A stretch of 64,000 nucleotides of DNA from Algoriphagus zhangzhouensis (GCF_900148515.1 NZ_FRXN01000002.1:620001-684000), one strand, 5' to 3'; shown: positions 1-9,312, counted from the first letter of the stretch. Translations and numbers: made by a program. The notes: generated by a model not told the origin, from the sequence alone.

Positions 1-1
1 C

Positions 2-1207
2 TATGAAATAGCAGTCATTCGAAACAACAGACTTCAAGTCAAAACGATAGAAAATGTAGAAACCAATCCATATATCAATCAATTGGAAATGGAACTGGAG
101 GCTATTGAAAAAGGAGGTTATGAGCACTTTATGCTCAAGGAAATCTACGAGCAGCCCAAATCCATCGCTGATTGTCTTAGAGGAAGATTGGACGCAAAAT
201 CAGGAAGATTAGTCTTAGGAGGCTTAAGGGATTACATGAACAAATTCCAAAATGCAGAACGCATCATCATCACAGCATGCGGAACATCATGGCATGCAGG
301 ATTAGTTGCAGAATATCTCTTTGAAGAATTTGCGAGGGTACCTGTTGAAGTAGAATACGCCTCTGAATTCAGATATAGAAACCCTGTTATCAACGAACGT
401 GACTTTGTCATTGCTATATCTCAATCAGGAGAAACTGCCGATACATTGGCTGCCATAGAGCTGGCAAAATCTAAAGGAGCAACAATCTTCGGGGTTTGTA
501 ATGTAGTAGGCTCTTCCATTCCAAGAGCAACGCATGCTGGTTCATACACCCATGCTGGCCCTGAGATCGGAGTAGCTTCTACAAAAGCCTTTACAGCCCA
601 AATATCTGTTTTAGCAATGATGGCCTTAAAATTAGGCTATCAAAGAGGAACACTCCCTGAAAGCAAATACATTCAGCTCTTGCATGAACTAGCAGCCATT
701 CCAACTAAAGTTGAAACTGCTCTAAAGTCCAATGAACAAATCGAATATATCGCTTCTGAATACAAAGACGTAAGAAATGCACTTTACCTAGGCAGGGGTT
801 ACAACTTTCCTGTAGCTTTGGAAGGCGCTTTGAAGCTAAAAGAAATATCATATATCCATGCTGAAGGCTATCCAGCAGCGGAAATGAAACATGGACCAAT
901 CGCTTTAATTGATGAAGAAATGCCAGTGATATTCATTGCTACCCAAGACAGTTCTTATGAAAAAGTTGTTTCCAATATTCAGGAAGTAAAAGCACGAAAA
1001 GGAAAAGTAATAGCTGTAGTGACAGAGGGAGATACTCAGGTCAAGGAGATGGCAGACCATGTCATTGAAATCCCAGAAACTCATGAGGCATTTGCTCCTT
1101 TGGTAGCTGTTATTCCTTTACAATTACTCTCTTACCATATCGCAGTGATGAGAGGTTGCAACGTCGACCAGCCAAGGAATTTGGCCAAATCAGTAACTGT
1201 GGAATAA
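2..1207 (+). CDS. glmS: GlmS, glutamine-fructose-6-phosphate aminotransferase, C-terminal part
   Basis: The reading frame is already open at base 2, so this is the 3' part of a gene that starts before the window; 401 residues are visible. It carries the two SIS (sugar isomerase) domains of GlmS. The first has the TACGTSWHAG and ISQSGETADT phosphosugar-binding motifs, and the second has GRGYNFPVALEGALKLKE and EMKHGPIALID. It ends in the typical VDQPRNLAKSVTVE tail that closes the active site. GlmS makes glucosamine-6-phosphate from fructose-6-phosphate and glutamine, the first step to UDP-GlcNAc. The N-terminal glutaminase domain lies outside the window. glmM, two steps further in the same pathway, is at 54804-56198, so the two are unlinked here. 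A strong hairpin terminator follows directly. Confidence 0.96.
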   Translation, partial: YEIAVIRNNRLQVKTIENVETNPYINQLEMELEAIEKGGYEHFMLKEIYEQPKSIADCLRGRLDAKSGRLVLGGLRDYMNKFQNAERIIITACGTSWHAGLVAEYLFEEFARVPVEVEYASEFRYRNPVINERDFVIAISQSGETADTLAAIELAKSKGATIFGVCNVVGSSIPRATHAGSYTHAGPEIGVASTKAFTAQISVLAMMALKLGYQRGTLPESKYIQLLHELAAIPTKVETALKSNEQIEYIASEYKDVRNALYLGRGYNFPVALEGALKLKEISYIHAEGYPAAEMKHGPIALIDEEMPVIFIATQDSSYEKVVSNIQEVKARKGKVIAVVTEGDTQVKEMADHVIEIPETHEAFAPLVAVIPLQLLSYHIAVMRGCNVDQPRNLAKSVTVE

Positions 1208-1216
1208 ACCTAGATC

Positions 1217-1244
1217 AGGCTGTCAGAAATGGCAGCCTTTTTTT
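1217..1244. terminator. Intrinsic terminator between convergent genes
   Basis: An 8-bp stem (AGGCTGTC / GGCAGCCT, one T-G pair) with a 6-nt loop is followed by a T run. It ends glmS. Its T run overlaps the stop codon of the converging Kazal gene. Confidence 0.85.
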
Positions 1245-1470
1245 ATTCACATTCGCCCTCGGTCCAAGAAAGTAGACCCGAATTTTTAGCATGGCACGAA
1301 TTACTGTAAGTCTTCCCGTCACATCCACAAACAGGCTGATAAATTTCAATACATCCATCATCTGAAACTTTATCGGGGTCAAAACAATCATTCTTCCTTG
1401 AATCTTCATCATTACAGCTAAAAGCAATGAAGACCAAAAGTGAAAGGCCGGTGAATTTCAAGAATTTCAT
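1243..1470 (-). CDS. Kazal-type serine protease inhibitor domain lipoprotein
   Basis: A 75-residue protein. The N-terminus is a short hydrophobic signal ending in a lipobox (VFIAFSC, Cys at about residue 19), so it should be an SPII lipoprotein outside the inner membrane. The rest is one Kazal domain with the diagnostic PVCGCDGKTYSNSCHA signature and the expected spacing of half-cystines. Kazal domains block serine proteases through an exposed loop, but the target here cannot be read from sequence. It stands alone, convergent with glmS. A protective role against own or foreign proteases at the cell surface is inference. Confidence 0.85.
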   Translation of the reverse strand: MKFLKFTGLSLLVFIAFSCNDEDSRKNDCFDPDKVSDDGCIEIYQPVCGCDGKTYSNSCHAKNSGLLSWTEGECE

Positions 1471-1577
1471 AATTGAAGAACGACAATAAAAGGTAGATTG
1501 CTACTCAACCCTTCAGGAACAGGACACAATTTTATTTTTAAATTGTTCTTTTCGAAAAATCAAAACCCAAAAAATCC

Positions 1578-2411
1578 ATGAAAGTCTTTCTTTCGCTCCT
1601 TCTTAGCTTTTTTTTAATCAGTAATTTTCATGAAGAAAACCCTAAATGGGTAGCAATCGGTGACTCTATTACTTACCTCAATGATCACCAAGATGAAACT
1701 GGAAATCGGGTTACAAAGGGTTATTTGACCCTAATTGGAGAGGAGTTTCCAGAATTGGACATAGTCAATAAAGGTTATAATGGATGGACTGCCGTGGCTA
1801 TTGCAGAAAAATTTAAAGATCTAGAAATTCCAAAAGCTGATTTTTATTCGATTTTCTTGGGGACAAATGATTGGTGGGGGAGTAAGCCACTTGGCACCTT
1901 CAAAGATTTTCAAAATGCTACTGGAAACTCTACAGTTAATGGAGCTTTTAGAACTATTCTGGACAATATAAAATCACTAAATCCGGATGCAAAAATAATC
2001 TTGATCACACCCATGAAGCGTGTTGATTTTGTTTATATCAATAATTATAAAAACAATGCTTTTGGCTCTTACAAAACTAAAAATGATCAAGATTTAGAAG
2101 ATTTTGCAAAAGCAATTAAAAAAATTGGCAAGAAAGAAGGAATACCAGTCATAGACCTTTACCACCATAAGCAAATGGATTTTCCAGATTTGATCAATTT
2201 CAAAAGATTGAAAAACCCAGAAACTGGAAACTACCAGAATTATCCTTTTCCCGAATTCATCGACATTCCTTTTGACCCAGAAAATGATCAATACCCATAT
2301 CCAGAAGAAAGCATTAATATTACCTTTGATGGGCTTCATCCTTCAGACAAAGGGTATCAACTGATTTTTGAGGGCTTGTCCCCCTTATTCAAAGGCTGGC
2401 TTGAAAGGTAA
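1578..2411 (+). CDS. SGNH/GDSL-type hydrolase, secreted
   Basis: A 277-residue protein with a hydrophobic signal-like N-terminus (about residues 1-16). It has the SGNH blocks: GDSIT (block I, nucleophile Ser near residue 30), a Gly in NKGYNGWTA (block II), GTNDWW (block III Asn) and DGLHPS (block V Asp-x-x-His). The family includes esterases, lipases and carbohydrate acetyl-esterases; the substrate cannot be assigned. The insertion between blocks III and V (about residues 130-240) is rich in Asp, Lys and Tyr. It lies upstream of prfA, but a promoter-like box at 2483-2490 suggests separate transcription. Confidence 0.85.
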   Translation: MKVFLSLLLSFFLISNFHEENPKWVAIGDSITYLNDHQDETGNRVTKGYLTLIGEEFPELDIVNKGYNGWTAVAIAEKFKDLEIPKADFYSIFLGTNDWWGSKPLGTFKDFQNATGNSTVNGAFRTILDNIKSLNPDAKIILITPMKRVDFVYINNYKNNAFGSYKTKNDQDLEDFAKAIKKIGKKEGIPVIDLYHHKQMDFPDLINFKRLKNPETGNYQNYPFPEFIDIPFDPENDQYPYPEESINITFDGLHPSDKGYQLIFEGLSPLFKGWLER

Positions 2412-2482
2412 TCTTCGAGCGATTATTCTGATTAATGCAGCGGATTGGAAACTACCTTTCCTTTCTGATGGAGAAATTTCCC

Positions 2483-2490
2483 TACTTTTG
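2483..2490 (+). promoter_or_regulatory. Bacteroidota -7 promoter element upstream of prfA
   Basis: TACTTTTG matches the Bacteroidota consensus TAnnTTTG exactly, followed by C as is common. The -33 region 18 nt upstream is only TTT/TTC rather than TTG. The prfA ATG lies 18 nt past the box, implying a very short leader. Confidence 0.6.
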
Positions 2491-2507
2491 CGACAGCGAA
2501 TAAAACT

Positions 2508-3584
2508 ATGCTGGATAAATTACAAACCCTCAAAGATAGATTTGAAGAAGTAGGACAATTGATCATTTTGCCTGATTCCATGGCAGACATGAGCAAATAT
2601 GCCAAGCTTACCAAAGAATACAAGGATTTGGAAAAGGTCGTTCAGGCCTATGACGAATACCTTTTAGTTCTTCAAAACATAGATAGCTCTAAGGAGATCT
2701 TGGAAAATGAAAAAGACCCAGATTTCCGCGAAATGGCAAAAATGGAGCTGGATGAACTAAGAGGCAGGAAAGTAACTTTGGAGGAAGAATTAAAGCAATT
2801 ACTTATTCCTAAGGATCCAAATGATTCCAAAGACTGTATTCTTGAAATCAGAGGAGGAACCGGAGGAGACGAAGCCGCGATTTTTGCAGGAGATTTATTC
2901 AGGATGTATGAGCGCTTCTGCGAAATGCAAGGGTGGAAGCTGACTGTTTTGGATTTGACCTTTGGATCTGCTGGTGGCTACAAAGAAATCATCGCTACTG
3001 TTTCCGGAGCAGACGTCTATGGAATGCTGAAATATGAATCCGGTGTACATCGAGTTCAAAGGGTTCCCGCTACAGAATCTCAAGGGAGAGTTCATACTTC
3101 CGCAGCATCGGTTGCTGTACTTCCGGAAATGGATGAGGTAGAAGTTCATTTGGACATGAATGACATCCGTAAGGACACCTATTGTTCTTCTGGACCGGGT
3201 GGACAGTCCGTCAACACTACCTATTCAGCAGTTCGTTTGACCCACAATCCAACAGGATTGGTGGTGACATGTCAGGATGAAAAGTCTCAAATCAAAAACT
3301 TTGAGAAGGCTCTAAAAGTTCTTCGATCTAGATTATATGAAATTGAGCTAGCCAAACACAACGAATCTGTAGGAGCTCAAAGAAAATCAATGGTGGGCAG
3401 CGGTGATAGATCTGATAAAATCAGAACATACAATTATCCCCAATCAAGGGTAACGGATCATCGTATCAACAAAACCGTCTACAATCTTCCAGAGGTAATG
3501 GATGGACACATTGAGGAGTTTATCTCCGCATTGAGACTAGCCGAGAACTTGGAAAAGATGCAAAGCTCAGGATTGGAGGATTAG
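2508..3584 (+). CDS. prfA: Peptide chain release factor 1 (RF1)
   Basis: A 358-residue protein of normal RF1 length. It has the universal GGQ loop (SSGPGGQSVNTTYSAVRL) that triggers peptidyl-tRNA hydrolysis. The stop-codon recognition tripeptide region reads RVPATESQGRVHTS; the PAT/PxT form identifies RF1 (UAA/UAG) rather than RF2 (SPF). The N-terminal helical domain and the conserved LEIRGGTGGDEAAIFAGDL segment are also present. Many stop codons in the window are TAA, which RF1 reads. The start is the ATG just downstream of a TAnnTTTG box. Confidence 0.98.
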   Translation: MLDKLQTLKDRFEEVGQLIILPDSMADMSKYAKLTKEYKDLEKVVQAYDEYLLVLQNIDSSKEILENEKDPDFREMAKMELDELRGRKVTLEEELKQLLIPKDPNDSKDCILEIRGGTGGDEAAIFAGDLFRMYERFCEMQGWKLTVLDLTFGSAGGYKEIIATVSGADVYGMLKYESGVHRVQRVPATESQGRVHTSAASVAVLPEMDEVEVHLDMNDIRKDTYCSSGPGGQSVNTTYSAVRLTHNPTGLVVTCQDEKSQIKNFEKALKVLRSRLYEIELAKHNESVGAQRKSMVGSGDRSDKIRTYNYPQSRVTDHRINKTVYNLPEVMDGHIEEFISALRLAENLEKMQSSGLED

Positions 3585-3668
3585 GATCACCTTTTGCATA
3601 ATTGTTTCGGGTTTTTTGCAGAATGTGCATTTTGCCTATTATCTTGAGTAATTAACCGTTAAGTTTTT

Positions 3669-4193
3669 ATGATCATCTCCGGAGAAAGAGATATTAACCT
3701 GGTCACTTGGAATGAGGCTCACTTTCATCAGCTTTATCCTCTGGCTAATAACCCAAAAATCGCAATGAATCTGCGGGACAGTTTTCCGCAGCCATATACT
3801 ATTCATGATGCCCGTCACTGGATAGAGCATAATCAGAAATTTAATCCTCCACACAATTTCGCAATTGAGTTTGAAGGCAAATTAGCTGGCTCCATTGGAT
3901 GTGATCGAGGCAAAGATGAACTAAGAACTAACATGGAACTCGGATTTTGGGTTGGAGAACAATTCTGGGGAAAAGGTATAGCAACAGAGGCCGTGAAACT
4001 ATTTACTCAGCATCTTTTAGATCGGTTTGATATTCAAAGAATTTATGCTCAAGTGTATGATTTCAATGTCGAATCCATGAATGTGCTTGAAAAAGCTGGC
4101 TACATCCCAGAGGCTATTTTGAAAAAAGCCTTTATAAAAAGAGGCGTCGTCGGAGATATATTCCAATACGTCAAAATCAGAGGAGAATCTTAA
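3669..4193 (+). CDS. GNAT family N-acetyltransferase (RimJ/RimL-like)
   Basis: A 174-residue protein with the GNAT core. Motif A is around ELGFWVGEQFWGKGIATEAVK (acetyl-CoA pyrophosphate loop Q/G-x-x-G-x-G/A near residue 100), followed by RIYAQVYDFNVESMNVLEKAGY, typical of the RimJ/RimL acetyltransf_3 subgroup. It ends in the usual beta bulge (VVGDIFQYVKI). The substrate could be a protein N-terminus, an antibiotic or a small amine and cannot be chosen from sequence. It is a single gene closed by a strong bidirectional hairpin. Confidence 0.88.
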   Translation: MIISGERDINLVTWNEAHFHQLYPLANNPKIAMNLRDSFPQPYTIHDARHWIEHNQKFNPPHNFAIEFEGKLAGSIGCDRGKDELRTNMELGFWVGEQFWGKGIATEAVKLFTQHLLDRFDIQRIYAQVYDFNVESMNVLEKAGYIPEAILKKAFIKRGVVGDIFQYVKIRGES

Positions 4194-4195
4194 TA

Positions 4196-4223
4196 AAAAG
4201 GTGAGCTTAAAAGCTCACCTTTT
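4196..4223. terminator. Bidirectional intrinsic terminator
   Basis: A perfect 13-bp inverted repeat (AAAAGGTGAGCTT / AAGCTCACCTTTT) with a 2-nt centre, A-rich on the left and T-rich on the right. It sits between the convergent GNAT and PLP-enzyme genes. Confidence 0.9.
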
Positions 4224-4246
4224 CTTTTGTAGTACTATTTCAATAC

Positions 4247-5488
4247 TTATCTATCAATTTGATCCAAGGCCTGAGAAATATCCCAAATCAGGTCTTCAAA
4301 ATGTTCAACCCCAATTGACAGGCGAACCAGATTTTCTGAAATACCGATTTCTATTCTATCTTTTTCATCCACATCGCTATGAGTCATAGTTGCTGGATGT
4401 TCGGCCAATGACTCGGTACTTCCCAAGGAAACTGCCAATTTGAATAACTTGAGACTATCTAGGAATCGGAATGCCTCCTTTTCTCCCCCTTTTACATCAA
4501 ATGAAACCATCGCTCCAGCACATGTTAAATGGCTTTTGAAAATCTGATATTGAGGATCGCTTTCTGTCAAATGCCCCAAATAATATACTTTGGAAACTTT
4601 TGGGTGGTCTCTCAAAAAATCAGCTACTTTTTCGGCATTCAATGCCTGTTGGCTCATTCTGACTTTTAGAGTTTCCAAACTTCTCATCAACAACCAACCT
4701 GTCCACGGACCAGCCATATTTCCCAAGAAAGTTCGAAGTCTTCTAACTCGGCTCATCAATTCACTCCTACCCAATACTGCTCCAGCAATCAAATCGGAAT
4801 GTCCCCCAATGTATTTGGTAGCAGAATAAACAACTAAATCTGCTCCTAACTCCAAGGGATGCTGCCAAAGAGGCCCCATATAAGTATTATCAACAACAAC
4901 ATAAACTGGGCTTTCTGAAGTGCTCAATTGATCTGCTACTTTTCGGCACAACTTTAAATCAAAAAGTGCATTGGTAGGATTTGCAGGTGTTTCGACGTAG
5001 ATCAGCTTGATATTTTTCCCTTTTGCCAAAGCCAGCATTTCTTCCTCATTCATAGAATTGGTAAAGCCCAATCCCTTAATCTGATATTGCGGCATAAGCT
5101 TATTTATAAAATGATCGGTACCTCCATAAACCGGTTTGCTATATAGCATTCCATCTCCTGGCCTTAAAAACTCGAGTAGAACTGTGGAAATCGCAGACAT
5201 GCCACTTTCAAAGACAGCGCATTCATCGGCTTTATCCCAAAGGGCAAGTCGCTCCTCCAAGATTTGAAGATCAGGATTGTTCAACCGAGAATAGATCAAT
5301 CCCGGTTGCTCGCCTGGATTCTTTTCTCGTTTTCCATAGGCTAATTCAAAAAAGTCCTTTCCTTCTTGAGCTGATTTGAAGACAAAAGTAGAGGTTTGAA
5401 ATATGGGGCATTTGACTGCACCTTCTGATAATTCAGGCTTATAGCCATGAGACATCATCAGGCTTTCTGGGGCGAAAGATCTCATCAT
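4247..5488 (-). CDS. Cys/Met metabolism PLP-dependent enzyme (cystathionine gamma-synthase / methionine gamma-lyase family)
   Basis: A 413-residue fold-type I PLP enzyme. The PLP-binding lysine lies in LVVYSATKYIGGHSD, the phosphate-gripping region is YSRLNNPDLQILEERLA, and the cofactor-ring region is AVFESGMSAIS. These place it in the family of cystathionine gamma-synthase, cystathionine beta/gamma-lyase and methionine gamma-lyase. The exact reaction cannot be decided by eye. I use the ATG at 5488, giving MMRSFAPE; the frame extends upstream only to a TTG at 5512. It is monocistronic, convergent with the GNAT gene, and has an AT-rich upstream gap (5489-5705) without a clear TAnnTTTG box on its strand. 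Confidence 0.88.
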   Translation of the reverse strand: MMRSFAPESLMMSHGYKPELSEGAVKCPIFQTSTFVFKSAQEGKDFFELAYGKREKNPGEQPGLIYSRLNNPDLQILEERLALWDKADECAVFESGMSAISTVLLEFLRPGDGMLYSKPVYGGTDHFINKLMPQYQIKGLGFTNSMNEEEMLALAKGKNIKLIYVETPANPTNALFDLKLCRKVADQLSTSESPVYVVVDNTYMGPLWQHPLELGADLVVYSATKYIGGHSDLIAGAVLGRSELMSRVRRLRTFLGNMAGPWTGWLLMRSLETLKVRMSQQALNAEKVADFLRDHPKVSKVYYLGHLTESDPQYQIFKSHLTCAGAMVSFDVKGGEKEAFRFLDSLKLFKLAVSLGSTESLAEHPATMTHSDVDEKDRIEIGISENLVRLSIGVEHFEDLIWDISQALDQIDR

Positions 5489-5705
5489 AATATTTGGGTT
5501 TAATTCCCCCAAATGATGGAATATTTTATCAAATTTTCAAATCACATTTCGAAACAATATTCTGAATGAATATTATAATCAGGAACATATTTTGAATATT
5601 TGAAATAAAAAGTATATGATTTTATATTTGCCAAATAAAATTTTGTTTCCATCGATTTATTGGGTACTCGAAAATATACTATGCTGTGGAAAATTTTATT
5701 AAAAA

Positions 5706-8519
5706 TTATTGAACTAAAAGCTTTCTTACCACACTTCCACTGTGCCCATCCAATCTCAAATAGTACACACCTGGTTTTAAATCATAAAACTCCAATTTCC
5801 TCTGACCGGAATGTATCGAGGTTTGGCTTAGAATCTGTCCAAAACTGGTGATCAAAACTGCATCATTCCATTGATCTAAAAATTCAGCTTCCACTATAAA
5901 TCGTCCATGAGAAGGGTTTGGATAGACTTTTAATCCTTCCAGATCTGGGCCAGGCTCTAAACCCGTGATCAAGCTTACTTTGACAGCTAAATCTCTTTCC
6001 GGGCTATCATCACAAGAATTCTGACCTTTTACCTGAAGTACATAATCCCCTTCTTCTTCCCAAACAACTTGAATGGAAGCAGTACCTTGACCAGAAATAA
6101 TGGTTCCGCCACCATTCAAATCCCATTGATAGCTGATCCCTTCTTCAGCAACAACCGAGTAAATCTGTTCTCCAAAAGCGACCAAGGACTCACCTGTAAT
6201 TTCACTTGGTTGCACAGGAAGCGGATTAATGGTAATTGGTAAAGAAATAGTCTCAGCTTTACCGCAAGAATTTTCGGGAGTTACAGTAATAATACCTGCA
6301 CCAGAAGTATTCCATTTGACTGTCAAACTCGCTGTGCCTTGACCATCTATTATTTCCCCTCCATCTATTGTCCAAGAATAGCTTATCCCTTCCAGTTCAG
6401 GCATAGTATAAGTTTCCTCATTTCCTTGACAAACAATCCCATTCCCAGCAATTACTTCTTCTGGAGCAGGCAAATCAGAAACAATCACTTCTATATAAGA
6501 GGTCTCTCCTGCTCCACAAAAATTTCTTCTATCTACAAAAACTCCCCTTCGACCTACATCCTTCCAGTTTACCTCAATGGTATTCGTCCCCTGACCAGAA
6601 ATAATATCTCCACCATCCACTCTCCAATTCAATTGTGTACCTGGAATGATGCCATCTGTTATGCTATATTTTTGAATCTCAAGACAGGATTGAGTTAAGC
6701 CACTTATTTCACTCAAAGCCCCTTCAGCTGGCATACAATTGTAAACAAGAATACTTCCATCTTCCCCTACGGCATATGCCATTGTGGGAGAAGTTGCACT
6801 TACAGAAACCAGATCCCGGCTAGTTCCACTTTCAATTTGAGTCCAAGAATTGCCCCCATCTTTCGTGACTAAAGTAAACCCTTCTTTCCCAGACACAAAT
6901 CCATAATTCTCATCAAAAAAATCAACTGATAATAAATCTTGGTCAGTCCCTGAATCAATAATTTTAAATGACTTAGCCATGTCGTCTGTTTTTACAATAA
7001 GTCCATTGTCTCCAACCATTACAGCACTTAACCCGCTAACTTTTGCTAAACCATTGAAATTTTCGTTTGTTAAGCTTTCAACTTTTTCCCAATTAGTTCC
7101 TCCATATGAGTATAATATCTCACCATTCGAACCAATTGCAATTCCTTCAATAAAATCAAAAAACATTAGATCCTTCAGATCATTTGGAGTACCACTATCT
7201 ATGTTCAAATCCCATGTAACACCTGAATCTGAGGATCTAGTGATAAAACCTCCTGTTCCAGCCAAATAAAGAACAGAAGGAGCAAAAAGATAAAAACCAT
7301 CCACCCTTTCATTGGTATTAATACTAAAATCACCCCAATTCACTCCAGAATTACTGGTTCTATAGATTTTTCCAGCAGGTCCGGAAACATAACCAAAGCT
7401 GGTATTCCAAAAATCAATAGTAGATATATCAATTTCTTCAGGAATTGGCCTACTTACAAAAGACTGTCCATAGTTTGTAGAGATGAGGAACTGCCCCTTT
7501 TGCCCAGCAACAAATCCAATTCTGTCACTTTTGAAGTCTACAGATGAAAAATTATTTCTATATCCAGCCAGCTTTTGCGTAAAAGTAGAGCCGGCGTTTG
7601 ACGAAGAAATACCATAACCATCAACTCCAACCCCGAAAACTTGATTTGTTTGGCCAACAAAACTTATTTCTCTTAAGCCTCGAGAGTTTGTAGCACCAAG
7701 ATTTATTTTCGAAAAACTTACCCCAGCATTTCCTGACCTTATTATTGTTGCTGTTTCTCCAGCTGCCACTAGGATTGAGGAGTTCAATTTCGAAATAGAA
7801 AGTGAATTGAGATCACTAACAACCCCTGTTACCAAACTTTGCCAAGTCTCACCTCCATCTATTGTCTTAATTGCAATACCTCCTTCACCTACTGCGTAAC
7901 CAATAAAATCGGATGAAAATTGGATATCATTTAAGCTTGTACTAATTCCTGAATTCAGCTTATCCCAGGAATCTCCTCCATTATAACTTCTCAGAATAAT
8001 TCCTTTTTCTCCAGAAGAATAGACCGTGTCTTGATTGAGGAAATTAATTGAATTTAAGCCCTCACTTACACCACTTTCAAGTTTTTGCCAAGAACTCCCA
8101 TCATCTATCGATTGATAGATATCACCACTTTCACCTACTATTAGCCAATTGTCATTTCCGTTATAAGCGATATCCTTCCAATTAAAATCACCGCTAAGAG
8201 AAATAGAATTCCAAGAAGCCCCTCCATCCTGAGTTTTCAGAATTAAAGAATTCTCTCCAACTGCAATTCCTGAATCGGCATCTTCAAATTGTAGTCCCTG
8301 AATCCTTCCTTCAAATTCAATTGGTAACTCTTGCCAGCTTTGCCCAAAGTCCGTTGTTTTAATGAGTAGGTTTTCTCCACCAGCAAAAGCAACACTGTCA
8401 TTGACCCAAACTATAGCTTCTAAATCCAAGCCCCAGCTTTGAAGACGCGTCCAAGTTTGTCCAAATGTTCCTAAGGAGATCAAAAAGAAAAGGCTAAAAA
8501 GAATCGAAAGCTTTCGCAT
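5706..8519 (-). CDS. Large secreted Ycf48-like/BNR repeat protein with T9SS C-terminal sorting domain
   Basis: A 937-residue protein. The signal peptide is MRKLSILFSLFFLISLGTFG. About residues 20-600 form a beta-propeller-like array of Ycf48/BNR-type repeats, each with a variant of 'T-D-G-G-x-S/T-W' (for example KTQDGGASW, KTIDGGETWQ, VTKDGGNSW). Three PKD-like segments follow, each with a WxxxGGxIxxGQGTxxxxVxW pattern. The last 80 residues are a type A T9SS sorting domain (VYPNPSHGRF ... PGVYYLRLDG ... RKLLVQ). It should be exported by Sec, carried across the outer membrane by T9SS and attached or released. The start at 8519 is chosen over the longer frame (TTG at 8567) because a canonical promoter lies in between. 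The ligand is unknown; adhesion or sugar binding is inference. Confidence 0.88.
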   Translation of the reverse strand: MRKLSILFSLFFLISLGTFGQTWTRLQSWGLDLEAIVWVNDSVAFAGGENLLIKTTDFGQSWQELPIEFEGRIQGLQFEDADSGIAVGENSLILKTQDGGASWNSISLSGDFNWKDIAYNGNDNWLIVGESGDIYQSIDDGSSWQKLESGVSEGLNSINFLNQDTVYSSGEKGIILRSYNGGDSWDKLNSGISTSLNDIQFSSDFIGYAVGEGGIAIKTIDGGETWQSLVTGVVSDLNSLSISKLNSSILVAAGETATIIRSGNAGVSFSKINLGATNSRGLREISFVGQTNQVFGVGVDGYGISSSNAGSTFTQKLAGYRNNFSSVDFKSDRIGFVAGQKGQFLISTNYGQSFVSRPIPEEIDISTIDFWNTSFGYVSGPAGKIYRTSNSGVNWGDFSINTNERVDGFYLFAPSVLYLAGTGGFITRSSDSGVTWDLNIDSGTPNDLKDLMFFDFIEGIAIGSNGEILYSYGGTNWEKVESLTNENFNGLAKVSGLSAVMVGDNGLIVKTDDMAKSFKIIDSGTDQDLLSVDFFDENYGFVSGKEGFTLVTKDGGNSWTQIESGTSRDLVSVSATSPTMAYAVGEDGSILVYNCMPAEGALSEISGLTQSCLEIQKYSITDGIIPGTQLNWRVDGGDIISGQGTNTIEVNWKDVGRRGVFVDRRNFCGAGETSYIEVIVSDLPAPEEVIAGNGIVCQGNEETYTMPELEGISYSWTIDGGEIIDGQGTASLTVKWNTSGAGIITVTPENSCGKAETISLPITINPLPVQPSEITGESLVAFGEQIYSVVAEEGISYQWDLNGGGTIISGQGTASIQVVWEEEGDYVLQVKGQNSCDDSPERDLAVKVSLITGLEPGPDLEGLKVYPNPSHGRFIVEAEFLDQWNDAVLITSFGQILSQTSIHSGQRKLEFYDLKPGVYYLRLDGHSGSVVRKLLVQ

Positions 8520-8538
8520 GGGATATTTTGTAGATAAA

Positions 8539-8567
8539 CAAAAATAAGTCATTTCCCTTCTTCTCAA
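8539..8567 (-). promoter_or_regulatory. Canonical Bacteroidota promoter, TTG-N18-TATTTTTG
   Basis: Read on the minus strand, TTG (8567-8565), 18 nt, then TATTTTTG (8546-8539) match the Bacteroidota primary sigma consensus (TTG-N17..20-TAnnTTTG) at every fixed base. The ATG of the T9SS protein follows 20 nt later, which also fixes its start. Confidence 0.8.
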
Positions 8568-8661
8568 AGAATTAAAGAAGCTCCCATGGAAAATCTAAAA
8601 GCATACAATTCTTCCTTCTTGAAAAATTGGGTAATTTTATCCTAATCAACCAATCCCTCCT

Positions 8662-9312
8662 ATGAAACGGTTTACAATTCTTGCTCTTCTACCTATTTTA
8701 TTTTCTTGCGGATCTGGAGAAAGGGTTTCCAAGGAAGTTTTTGAAGAAGTAAATAACTCGATGGAGGTAAAGAAACTTAGTGATGCCGAAATCCTGGCAT
8801 CAGCATTGGAATGGGGAGACAGTATAAGCGCAAAGGCTCAAGCTGAGCTAATTTCCAACCTCCAAAAAGCAATAAGTGAAAAGGGTATACCAGGTGCCGT
8901 AGAATTTTGTAGCACTGAAGCAATGTCAATTAAAGAAACCATAGGATCTGAGTATGGAGTTACTATCAAACGAGTCTCTAATGCATTTCGAAATCCAAAT
9001 GACAAACCTGACGAGATGGAAGGGAGAATTTTGGAGACTTATGAATACGACGTAGAAAATCAGATCAAACCAACTCCAAATATTCAAGCTGTAGATGGAG
9101 GCGAGGTATTTTTATATAGTAAGGCCATCGTAATTCCCAGCGGTCTATGTTTAAACTGCCATGGGGAGCCTCAAAAAGAAATCAATTCCGAAACACTTTC
9201 CAAAATAGATTCAATCTATCCCGAAGATCTGGCGCGGAATCATAAAGTCGGAGATTTGAGGGGAATGTGGGCTATTTACATCCCGAAGAGTGAAATCGTT
9301 AAAAAATTGTGA
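8662..9312 (+). CDS. DUF3365 (Tll0287-like) haem-binding lipoprotein
   Basis: A 216-residue protein with a lipoprotein signal (LLPILFSC, Cys at about 16). The body matches the Tll0287-like/DUF3365 fold: an N-terminal helical part (ALEWGDSISAKAQAELISNLQKAI, then AVEFCSTEA) and a C-terminal PAS-like part. The motif GLCLNCHGEP contains one CxxCH for covalent haem c. GMWAIYIPKSE closes the domain. Such proteins are thought to act as periplasmic haem redox sensors or electron carriers; no partner domain (kinase, cyclase) is fused here. It is monocistronic, ahead of the susC locus and in the same direction, with a 263-nt gap. Confidence 0.82.
   Translation: MKRFTILALLPILFSCGSGERVSKEVFEEVNNSMEVKKLSDAEILASALEWGDSISAKAQAELISNLQKAISEKGIPGAVEFCSTEAMSIKETIGSEYGVTIKRVSNAFRNPNDKPDEMEGRILETYEYDVENQIKPTPNIQAVDGGEVFLYSKAIVIPSGLCLNCHGEPQKEINSETLSKIDSIYPEDLARNHKVGDLRGMWAIYIPKSEIVKKL

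Noticed and set aside
2368..2553. Open frame of 61 codons overlapping the SGNH gene end and prfA start
   Set aside because: Different frame from both certain genes, no signal or domain, spans the prfA promoter.
5624..5631. Perfect TAnnTTTG box (TATATTTG) on the plus strand
   Set aside because: It points into the 3' end of the minus-strand T9SS gene; no plausible plus-strand gene follows. AT-rich chance match is likely.
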